Shown here piece after piece: positions 55,621-64,000 of a DNA stretch of 64,000 nucleotides. Positions within the stretch are counted from its first letter, which is position 1; each line of letters begins with the position of its first letter. The translations under genes and the position numbers were made by a program. The notes beneath the pieces are model-generated. The model saw nothing but the letters and a program-made list of their open reading frames with translations, did not search any database and was not told the origin of the DNA. The stretch is from Microstegium vimineum (Eukaryota; Streptophyta; Magnoliopsida; Poales; Poaceae), in assembly GCA_022036555.1 (NCBI GenBank), contig CM039122.1, positions 5,448,289-5,512,288 on the forward strand, read 5' to 3'.

Positions 55621-58533
55621 ATGAGGGAGATCCTGCACATCCAGGGCGGGCAGTGCGGGAACCAGATCGGGGCCAAGTTCTGGGAGGTGATCTGCGACGA
55701 GCACGGCATCGACCACACGGGCAAGTACGCCGGGGACTCCGACCTCCAGCTCGAGCGCATCAACGTCTACTACAACGAGGCCGGTGGGGGCCGGTACGTC
55801 CCGCGCGCCGTGCTCATGGATCTCGAGCCCGGCACCATGGACTCCGTCCGCTCCGGCCCCTTCGGCCAGATCTTCCGCCCCGACAACTTCGTCTTCGGCC
55901 AGTCCGGCGCCGGCAACAACTGGGCCAAGGGTCACTACACCGAGGGCGCCGAGCTCATCGACTCTGTGCTCGACGTCGTCCGCAAGGAGGCCGAGAACTG
56001 CGACTGCCTCCAAGGTACTTGTCTGTCGCCGTCGTCCTCGTAGATCTGGCACTTCTGTTAGAAATGCTGGTAATTTGGTGGTCGCGATTTGGGGGCTCGT
56101 CAGCGTGCGGATCTAGTGCGGTTTCTATTGTTAGGTTTCTATAGATTGAATCACATGCTACGTACGATGTTGTGGTTCGCGGCTCGTAGATCTAGCCGAT
56201 TTGTTGGCTTGCTTTGCATCGAAATCTTTGTAGATCTGGGGATTTTCCGCGACATTTCGAGTATGCATTCTATTTATGCGGTTTACTTGGATGAAATGCT
56301 TGGTTCGGTTTCCCGTAATAACTATTTACGCGGATCAAAGCACGGAGATCCAGTGTCTCTGTTAATTGCCCGAGTGGTTCTGCTAGTACGGTGCAGCAAA
56401 GTTTGTTCCATTGCAGCGTTCGTAGCATTTAATTTGACATCTCTGCCGGCATTGTTAGACTTTATTGGCTTGCCTGTTTGTGTCTTTGGCTCTTTCGTAC
56501 AACTTGATTGAATTAATGTGTATTGAGCCATTTAACTTGAGTAGTAACTGCGAACTATTTATTGAGCCATTTAGCTTGTGAGGCTTATATAACTGATGAT
56601 TTAACTTTAGAGATGTTATTAACCTATTTTCTTTACTTTGTCTTTGCTAGACTTCTCTGTTATTTGTGTTTTGTTGTTTATATTATAATAATTGCGCAAA
56701 TGGCTGTGCTACTGTGCCTGTGAGAAAAATTCATCTGTCAGGCTAGTAACGTATACACAACTCATCTTGGCTAGTGGTTACTGAAGGACATCTTTTCATG
56801 TCTCTGATTTTCGATGAATGTTTGCTTCTGGTTTATCTTAGGGTGTTGCATTTTGCTAGGTTTGTCCATCTTGATGTCATCTTATTATCTACGGAGTACA
56901 TATATAGCATCTAGAATCATGGTTATTTGATATTTTGTGCTTATTTTGAGTTCAAGGGCCAATGCTCCCGTCTTTTAACATTAATTAAAAGACAGAAATG
57001 TTCAGTATAGCACAGTGCAGGTACCCAATGTACTCCAAAAGCCAGAGAACAACTCAGCTAAACAACTAAAGACTTGACTGAAAGAGCGAAAGCCTAAACA
57101 GCTACAGACTCAACAAAATTGCTTTTGTCCGTTTGTTTTATGTTTCTGCTCCGAAATTATATCTGAAATAATCTTTACCTTTTCTTCTGCAGGATTCCAG
57201 GTTTGCCACTCATTGGGTGGAGGTACTGGCTCTGGGATGGGAACCCTGCTCATCTCAAAAATCAGGGAAGAGTACCCAGATAGGATGATGCTGACATTCT
57301 CAGTTTTCCCATCACCTAAGGTGTCTGATACTGTGGTGGAACCTTACAATGCTACACTCTCAGTTCATCAACTTGTTGAGAATGCTGATGAGTGTATGGT
57401 CCTTGACAATGAAGCTCTTTATGACATCTGCTTCCGTACTCTGAAGCTTTCTACACCCAGTTGTAAGTTTGCATTGCTACTTTGCTTAGTCACTGCACCC
57501 ACAGCTTGAGTATTTATTATCGTTGTGCATAAGAGTGGATTGTATTCATCTTCATGTGAAATCCTGTGACACATAGTATCAATCTCTTGGATGTCCTGTG
57601 ATGCTGCAATGAATTACATGGTCCTTGTCTGCCATTGCTGCATATTTATTGCAATCATGCACTACTTGATTGAATTGATGTGTTATGTCGGGCACATGCA
57701 TATCACTAGCATTTCGACACAGTACGATTCTGTTCTAAAGTTTGTAATGCCCTGAGATGATCATTTCATGATTCTCTGCCTTGTTTCTTGCATTTGTTTC
57801 TGCCATTTAGATATGAATCTGAATATTGCCTCTCTTTTTTTATGTTGTTCCAGTTGGTGACCTGAACCATCTCATCTCTGCAACCATGAGTGGTGTTACC
57901 TGCTGCTTGCGGTTCCCAGGCCAGCTGAACTCAGACCTCCGGAAGCTTGCAGTGAACTTGATACCCTTCCCTCGCCTCCATTTCTTTATGGTGGGCTTTG
58001 CACCACTGACATCAAGGGGATCCCAGCAGTACCGTGCCCTCACCGTCCCTGAGCTGACCCAGCAGATGTGGGATTCCAAGAACATGATGTGCGCAGCCGA
58101 CCCACGTCACGGGCGCTACCTGACAGCATCAGCCATGTTTCGTGGGAAGATGAGCACCAAGGAGGTGGACGAGCAGATGCTGAATGTGCAGAACAAGAAC
58201 TCGTCCTACTTCGTGGAGTGGATCCCGAACAACGTGAAGTCGAGTGTGTGCGACATCCCTCCTGTTGGCCTGAAGATGTCGTCCACGTTCATCGGCAACT
58301 CCACCTCCATCCAGGAGATGTTCAGGCGTGTGAGCGAGCAGTTCACGGCTATGTTCCGGCGCAAGGCCTTCTTGCACTGGTACACTGGGGAGGGCATGGA
58401 CGAGATGGAGTTCACCGAGGCCGAGAGCAACATGAACGACCTGGTGGCTGAGTACCAGCAGTACCAGGACGCTACGGCGGACGAGGAAGAGGAGTATGAG
58501 GATGAGGAGGAAGAAGAAGAGGTGGCTGCCTAA
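55621..58533 (+). CDS. TUB: Beta-tubulin, three exons, complete
   Basis: Exons are 55621-56014, 57193-57462 and 57854-58533; introns of 1,178 and 391 bp are GT-AG and phase 1, at the two positions conserved in plant beta-tubulin genes. 447 aa. The start MREI is the tetrapeptide used in tubulin mRNA autoregulation. GGGTGSGMG (exon 2) is the GTP-binding tubulin signature, and [12 protein letters not shown] and [20 protein letters not shown] are family-typical. The acidic C-terminal tail ([13 protein letters not shown]) is the MAP-binding, modified tail. A Val replaces the usual basic residue in [10 protein letters not shown]. The product pairs with alpha-tubulin in microtubules. The 5' leader is CT-rich, with an AATAAAAAC TATA-like word at ~55490. 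No lesion seen. Confidence 0.98.
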
Positions 58534-59062
58534 GCCACATTGGCCCATGTGGGGTTGTGGGGTTGTTACTGTTGCACTTGATCTGATGCTTGCGGTACCC
58601 TTGGGCTATTTGTGTTGTTGGTGGTGTGATGCTGCTGCTGCGAAACTGCGAGTTTAGTGTTTTTAACTGTGGACTTGATTACTTCTAGATCATGGAATTG
58701 TGGATCCGATGTTAGATGTATTCTATGTTTTGGTATCTTTCGAGCTTGTCTTGTGTTGAATTTGTTAGGTATGCAACTATACATTATTAGGTATCAGTAA
58801 GACTATGTATCTTTTGCATTATCTCTAAATTTGTCTTGAAATGTTCTTAGTTCAATTGACTCGCCGCCGCCGCCATGTTCTCTGCATTGCCCCGGAGGCG
58901 CGTTGCCGGCTTAAACGGGTTCGTGGGATGCGGAACCAAACAGGGCGGGGAGTCACATACCCAGACACCACTAACGGCCATGTTCTGCATCCACCATTAG
59001 TTGCATATAACAGGTTGCTGCTTCAGGGTAGACCCCTAAGCGTAAGATACGTAGAAGTGCAT
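58534..59062 (+). other. Beta-tubulin 3' UTR and downstream spacer
   Basis: GT-rich 3' UTR to roughly 58,800 (TGTTGAATTTGTTAGG), then a short GC-rich stretch at 58,858-58,970 with no domain. Confidence 0.5.
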
Positions 59063-59079
59063 CCTCGAACTTTAGTCTT

Positions 59080-59323
59080 TTTTGTTTTGAGAGTAACACG
59101 CACCCCTAGACACACGCAAACCCTATCCCTATGAGCACCTTCGAAGGACTGAGCCAATAATTTGCAGGCGCCTCGCTATCGATGAGAACGTTGCTTACCA
59201 CTTAATGCGTAGCGCCGAAAAATCTTGTAATTAATCCAGAATAAAGTGTCGCACCTAGAATTCGAACCCTAGGTGAGAACCCCCTAACCAATGGTCTTTG
59301 TCATTGCTTCGTGAACTCCTTGA
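59080..59323 (-). mobile_element. SINE with 17-bp target duplication
   Basis: The minus strand begins near 59323. It has a Pol III B-box-like GGTTCGAATTC (~59262-59272) with an A-box-like TTGGTTAGGGGG ~30 nt before it, then GCTCATAGGGATAGGG near the 3' end typical of grass SINEs, and ends in an A-rich tail. Flanks are CCTCGAACTTTAGTCTT (59063-59079) and CCTCGAACTTTTGTCTT (59324-59340), one mismatch. Confidence 0.78.
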
Positions 59324-59540
59324 CCTCGAACTTTTGTCTTGCCATGGCATGATCATGGTGCTCCAACTCATGCACACCTCGGAACATCAGATCGTCAGAA
59401 AGATACTGCTTTTTGACATGAGTACATGACTCTAGTCTCATGACATGGATCAGTGGATCACAAGAATCGGCGAACATCCGTACTCAAGAGACCGAACGAG
59501 ACGAGTTGGTAGGCCGGAGAACTGTCAGAGGTGCACTTTT

Positions 59541-59746
59541 TTTTTCTGCAAACATGCCTGGCCATGTATTTCATTAAGCAGAGGTAGAAAGTTTGTTACA
59601 TCAAAATGAAGCTACAGTGATCCATAGATAACCGAAGCTCATAAATCCCCTCATCTAGCTCATAAACCCCATCATCTAGCGCACGTGATTGTGATTACAA
59701 AAGAAACAAATCCGCGACTAAACTGTTACAACAACTCGAGCCTGAT
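59541..59746 (-). mobile_element. Short retroposon with 10-bp target duplication
   Basis: A T-run starts the insert (A-tail on the minus strand), followed by TGTATTTCATTAAGCAG. Flanks GTGCACTTTT at 59531-59540 and 59747-59756. No Pol III boxes recognised, so probably a 5'-truncated LINE tail. Confidence 0.65.
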
Positions 59747-59814
59747 GTGCACTTTTCATCGGCGAAAAATGAAAACTCCTCCAAGGAGCAAGCGGCGGCC
59801 GAGGTTCAGAGTGC

Positions 59815-60635
59815 GGGTCCGTTTGGTAGGGATCCAGATTGTCGTAGAAACGTTTCAGTTTCAGATTCTCTCAAGAAACGTTTGAGACACGGAATCAGAA
59901 TCGCTTTGTGAAACCGTTTGGCTGAAGGGCTAGATTCTCCTGCCAAAAAAAATATTTTTCATAAAAAAAATATATAAATAAAAATATGCTTCAAAAAAAG
60001 CTAAAACTTTTTGTGATCAAGGAATAACTTGAATGAAACATATTTTAATTTGCTCCGTTTAAAAAAGTAACAAGAAAAAAATGATCGTTACTATGCAACG
60101 GAGACTAAAAACTGAATCGGGCGAAACCAGTCGTTGGCCGTTTCGTGCTCCTAGGCAAAAAAAGCTGAATTGCTAGAAACGTTTCAAGCAAGAAACGTTT
60201 CGTATGTTAGGCGTTTGGTGTCAATTCTGTTGATCCAGCCAAGAATCGGATCCAATTCTCTCCTCCAAACGGCTCCGCGTTTGGCACTGGAATCAGTTCC
60301 GATTCTGCTGAAATCAGCTGGAACCCGGCCGGCCAAACAGCATACTAGAGGTGAAACGTTTCTAGCCAAAAAAAACGGTTCCTAAGATATTCTAGCTTTT
60401 CTACACAGGAACGTGAATCACTGGAAACATGGTTTCGCAAATTCTGATTCTGCAGCCAAACAATCTGTGATTCTGATTCGCCGTCCAAAATGTTTCGCTT
60501 GGCTTTTCAGCCGGATTAAATCCAGTCAGAACAGTGTTTTTCTCTCACAAAAATCAGCCAGCAGTACATAATCCCGCCAAACGAATATACTGTGAAACGT
60601 TTCTACAAGAGTTTGGATATCTAATAAACGGATCC
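59815..60635. mobile_element. Non-autonomous TIR element with AAACGTTTC repeats, ~820 bp
   Basis: The ends GGGTCCGTTTGG and AAACGGATCC are inverted. At least seven copies of the palindromic word GAAACGTTT(C/G) occur, at both ends and in the middle (59850, 59875, 60177, 60195, 60353, 60593). Clustered subterminal words like this are transposase-binding sites in hAT and CACTA elements. No clear target duplication. Confidence 0.6.
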
Positions 60636-60674
60636 TTAGCCAGTCTGGTCGAATGGGGAAACTTGAGACGCCTA

Positions 60675-60911
60675 GGGTCTTGGTTAGAATGCCTTCGAAA
60701 TTCCAAACTTTAAGATTTTCGTCACATCGAGTCTTTATGCATGTATATGAAGCATTACATAAAGATAAAAAAATATTAATTATATAATTTATCTATATTT
60801 GTAAGATGAATATTTTTAGACTAGAATGGTTGGTAGTTTGTAATTAACAAATACATACGAAAGTTCTACACTCTTTTTTTTAAAAAAAAAAACAAAAGTG
60901 CAGTTCAAGGC
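60675..60911. mobile_element. MITE of the 13826 family, at a stop codon
   Basis: Has GTCACATCGAGTCTTT, ATGCATGTATATGAAGCATTA and GAAAGTTCTACA in family order; flanked by CTA at 60672-60674 and 60912-60914. The right CTA is the TAG stop of the coiled-coil gene on the minus strand. Confidence 0.75.
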
Positions 60912-62271
60912 CTAGCTCCTTCCGACGTTCCGCGGCTTCTTCCTTTCCTTGGCGTCGTTGTCCTCGTCCTCGATTTCTCTCCTCTTCTTGTCATCATTAT
61001 TACGCAGACGAATCAACTCCTCCTCCAATTTCTCGTACATCTCCTCGAGTCTACAAAGGCGACCCTGGGTTCTCTCCATCTCCGACTGCAAGACGTTGGT
61101 AGTCTGGTTCAGAGCAGCGCTCTTCTCCTCCAGAGATTTTTTTTTAATTTATCCAAATATATCGATCTGAGATCTTGTTTTGTGGGTTTTATTAAAACGA
61201 ATTTAATAGTGTAATCTGAATTTAATTTGTATTTTTTATTTGTGAGCTATAATATTTTTTGAGTTAGTTCAAATACTAAGTTGTAGCATCGGAGTCCGTG
61301 CATGTTCTTTCTCCTCCATCTCGCCAGAACCACATGAGAGCGGGCCCCACCATGCATGCACTCTCTCCCTCCCTCCCCTCTCGCAGCCAATAGCAGCAGC
61401 AGCAGAGCGCACCCCCATGCATGCCCTCTCTTCCTCACCTTTCGCAGCCAATGGCAGCAGCAGCGGGCCCGTGCAGAGGCCACGTGCGCCAGCTGCACTG
61501 TCGGCCTGCTCCCCATGCGCACTGCGCCGCGCAGCTGTCCTGGAGTGCTGCCGCTCATGGCTGGGCGAGCGGCACAGATCATGCAGCGGCAAGGATGACC
61601 CCACTTCTGACCCGTTGATCAGTCTTTGTCTTTTCATCATGTATAAAGCGGCAAATGAGAAATGTCGTTCCACACTGGAGCGGTCAGACTGGAGCGGTCA
61701 GAAGGTTAGTGATATAAAAAAATATTTTGATATTGAAATTAAATTTAAATAAAAAAAGAGTTAAAATTAAAAAAAAAATCCCTCCAGACGGCTCTCCAGC
61801 TCAGTAACTCTACGGGAGGAGCAGGCGCAGCAGCCGAGGCGCGAGGCACGGTTGCACCCCAACCCCGACATGGAGGCAGGGCTCTCGCCGTCACCGTCAC
61901 CTTCACCGTTGCATCGGCTCGGCCGAGGCTCTCCGGTCTCCCCAGACGCCGGGGCCGCGGTCGTCGTTGCCCACGCCCGCCAACACCGGTGAGTCCTCGT
62001 CTTGGTTGTTCTCCGGCGGCGAGACGGAGGCGGCGGCGGCTGGTTCGTCCACCGGTTTCGGCGGGTCGTCGTCGCGTACCCACCACGGCGTCGGCGTGTG
62101 GCAGTGTGGGCAGGCGTCGCGCCCGAAAGCGCAGCGGGCGTGCATCGCGTGGAAGCAATAATCGCATATGAAGAGGGAGTCCTCGTCCCAGGGTGCCCCT
62201 AGCACGCTGCCGCATCCGACGCACCGCTCCTCGTCGTCGTCGTCGCGCGCGCGCTCCGTGTCGGTCGCCAT
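60912..62271 (-). pseudogene. Zinc-motif plus coiled-coil protein gene, split by a transposon
   Basis: Function not recognised. From ATG at 62271 the minus strand encodes CVGCGSVLGAPW, CDYCFHAMHARC and CPHCHTP, a RING/B-box-like Cys/His cluster, then an acidic linker. A one-base shift near 61940 is needed to reach the next frame (CCACSSRRVTELESRLE), which enters a coiled coil. At 61781 a 646-bp transposon interrupts it; beyond, from 61126, the coil continues in frame (EKSAALNQTTNVLQSEMERT, LEEMYEKLEEELIRLRN) to TAG at 60912-60914 after a basic tail. Removing the insert and one copy of its target duplication restores continuity. Whether the one-base shift is real, a sequencing error or a missed intron is open. 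Confidence 0.6.
61135..61780. mobile_element. 646-bp TIR transposon in a coding exon, 8-bp target duplication
   Basis: Ends GATTTTTTTTTAATTT and AAATTAAAAAAAAAATC (inverted), flanked by CCTCCAGA at 61127-61134 and 61781-61788. An 8-bp duplication points to hAT, although the T-rich termini are atypical. Inside, a ~64-bp unit (CATGCATGC, CTCGCAGCCAATAGCAGCAG) is duplicated at ~61352-61480, and ACTGGAGCGGTCAG is duplicated near 61675. No transposase. Confidence 0.75.
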
Positions 62272-62417
62272 GTCCTCGACCTCGATCGTGTCGTTGTTCC
62301 TCTGTTGTATTTGTAGGCGTGGGAGGGATCTGGGATGTAGAAGCGGCCGGGTCCGAATAGGTTTCGGCCTTTTAATTACCTCTCTCGATTTGGGCCGCCT
62401 TTTAAATGGGACTCAAA

Positions 62418-62454
62418 CGCCGTGCACGACCCGGGTTCGATCCCGGCAACGGCG
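62418..62454 (+). pseudogene. tRNA-Asp-like 3' half relic
   Basis: GACCCGGGTTCGATCCCGG, then CAACGGCG, matches the T-arm and acceptor 3' strand of plant tRNA-Asp, with one C missing. No 5' half (GTCGTTGTAGTATAGTGG) lies upstream, so it cannot fold into a tRNA. Confidence 0.6.
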
Positions 62455-62458
62455 ATAG

Positions 62459-63051
62459 GAGCAACTCCAACGGTTCACCAAAAATTACCACCAAAAAAAC
62501 ACTATAATGGGGCTTTATTAATATTTCTTTTCGCAAAATCAATTTCTCCCTAGCAGTTCCCCAATATTTTTCACCCCAAAAATTTTATAGTTCTGTCACA
62601 TCACAACTAGTAGGACGCAGATCGAAATAATTGGATCGGTGGCAGATATTTTTTTTTGGTTGGCAAAATAACTATATCATCAAGTTACCTAGGTTCGGCC
62701 TTTGTTTTTATTCTTGCAAACATTTTAGCCACATCCAATTAAATATTGGCAACTGGTGAGATTTCCTTGTATTTTATATCCGTATCGTTGCTGGCAGCGA
62801 GCGCTGACCGAAGAGCGTCACCTCTGCCCTCACAGGAGACCTGCACATAGCAAGCAAAGCCCGGTGAATTTGCAAGCACGGAGAGGACTGAGGGAGGTTC
62901 AGTGTGTTGCAAATATGAGGGGCGAGGGGTAGAAATTTGGAGGAGATGTAATTTTGAGAGAAACAAAGGGGAGCTATTGGAGCTAGAATTTACACCATAG
63001 CTTCTAAAATTTTGTTTTGGGACTGTGATTGGGTATCTCTTGGAGTTGCTC
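62459..63051. mobile_element. PIF/Harbinger-like MITE, 593 bp
   Basis: GAGCAACTCCAA (62459-62470) is mirrored by TTGGAGTTGCTC (63040-63051), flanked by TAG and TAA, a near-match 3-bp target. It abuts the tRNA-Asp-like relic. Confidence 0.7.
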
Positions 63052-63257
63052 TAATGCTTATTTTTTTCCAGGTGGGTCAGTAGTTCAGTACCAATGGATG
63101 TAAATTGTGCTGCAATGGCGATGTTACCTTTTGTTTGTTTTTTTCTTTTTCGGAACACAAATCGTCAATACCCACGGATGTACAGCTGTGCTAATTTTGA
63201 CAGTATTTGGGTATGAAATTTGGATATACGTGATTGCACATAAATTGCTTGTGATGG

Positions 63258-63986
63258 GTGTGTTTGGTTGCCCGCCTCCACCCCAGCCAGGCTTCACGGG
63301 GCCAAATCGAATATGTTTGGTTGCCTGAACTTGCCTTCTAGCTGGGCCTGATAAGTCAAATCGGCCTTTTAGCCAGGCTCCAAAAGAACGACGGGGGAGC
63401 TCGTTTTATGGGGGCCAGGCTTGGGCTAGCTCCCTGCACCGATTCCCGTCATCGCCTCCGCTCGCCTCTGCACGCCCGCCTCCGTCACCACCACCGCACC
63501 CGTGCCAACTCCTGCGAGGAGCGTCAGTCCGCGACAGTCGCCGCCGCCGTCGGGGGATCCGAGTTCGTCGATCTGGCGAGCACGTGGACGGACCTCGCCA
63601 GCGACTCCGCTAGCTCCTCCAGCCTCGCGAGCTGCGCAGCGTGCCGCTCGACCAGTGCGGCGGCCAGGAGAAGACGGTGCCGACGGTCGTGTGTCGCAAC
63701 TCACGCACCACGACATGGTGTTCGTGCCCGAGGCTGGCACATTTGCTTGCATCGATGGGACGAGTAGACTGCCCAGCGACGCCAAGCTCCAGATGACCAG
63801 ATGGCTACGCACGTGCCTCTTTCTTGACTTAAATCCTTGCCGTCGGCCGGAATCGGCTGCGCCGGCCATTTCCCCTGCTGAGAGCTGCACTCATCACGTG
63901 TTCGACGAAATGTCTCAAAAGGAGTGAAGTAACCTGGGCAAAGAAGAGGTGATTCTATCCAAGTCAAACCAGCCAACCAAACACAC
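63258..63986. mobile_element. TIR element with GC-rich cargo, ~729 bp
   Basis: GTGTGTTTGGTTG (63258-63270) is mirrored by CAACCAAACACAC (63974-63986). Inside, 63410-63800 is GC-rich and open in several frames, with no family recognised. It may be captured gene sequence. No target duplication seen; the window ends 14 bp later. Confidence 0.55.
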
Positions 63987-64000
63987 TACTTACTAGCCAG

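Noticed and set aside
55471..56052. 193-codon minus-strand frame
   Set aside because: Antisense of beta-tubulin exon 1.
63408..63927. Host gene in the last 600 bp
   Set aside because: Open in three frames with no domain, lying between inverted termini; treated as element cargo.
1..64000. CRISPR arrays, bacterial-type operons, riboswitches, defence islands
   Set aside because: Not expected in, and not seen in, this plant nuclear sequence; repeated arrays here are transposon or local tandem repeats with no spacer structure.

Overview
This is nuclear DNA from a grass, most likely a panicoid/Andropogoneae species such as sorghum or a close relative. The evidence is spliced plant genes (beta-tubulin, germin-like proteins, an HMA-domain protein with a CaaX end), GC-rich coding exons in AT-rich intergenic DNA, CACTA ends built from TTTGCCGAGTG dyads, and many grass MITEs. 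The species call is an inference. I see no bacterial or organellar operon, CRISPR array or other multi-gene system. Well over half of the window is transposon-derived.

Layout. 0-6.3 kb: LINE debris, a Helitron nested in a MITE, a Stowaway-like MITE, a broken PPR fragment and a CACTA relic. 6.3-16.1 kb is unit A of a segmental duplication: a small unknown gene (broken), an intact HMA/CaaX (HIPP-like) gene, an HIPP relic and a broken germin-like gene. 17.6-45.3 kb is unit B in the same order: the unknown gene (apparently intact), HIPP fragments, an HIPP relic and an intact two-exon germin-like gene. Unit B is stretched by a 5.6 kb Ty1-copia element in the 3' UTR of the unknown gene, a ~10.9 kb LINE carrying a ~3.9 kb solo-LTR-like insertion, and a second LINE copy split by a Mutator-like foldback element and a solo LTR. 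45-49 kb: a second, intronless germin-like gene, divergent from the first. 51.5-52.5 kb: three exons of a polyamine oxidase without its ends. 55.6-58.5 kb: a complete beta-tubulin gene with three exons. 59-64 kb: a SINE, a second retroposon, a repeat-rich TIR element, a zinc-motif/coiled-coil gene split by a transposon with an 8-bp target duplication, a tRNA-Asp-like relic and two TIR elements.

Apparently functional host genes are beta-tubulin (cytoskeleton), two germin-like proteins (secreted cupins), one HIPP-like protein and one unknown small helical protein with an N-myristoylation signal. They share no pathway. What links most of them is descent by tandem duplication. The best material for a second look is the A/B duplication, which gives empty-site controls for several insertions, the unknown MGxxxS gene pair, the TE-split gene at 61 kb, and the run of premature stops that fit C-to-T change at glutamine codons in three retrotransposons.
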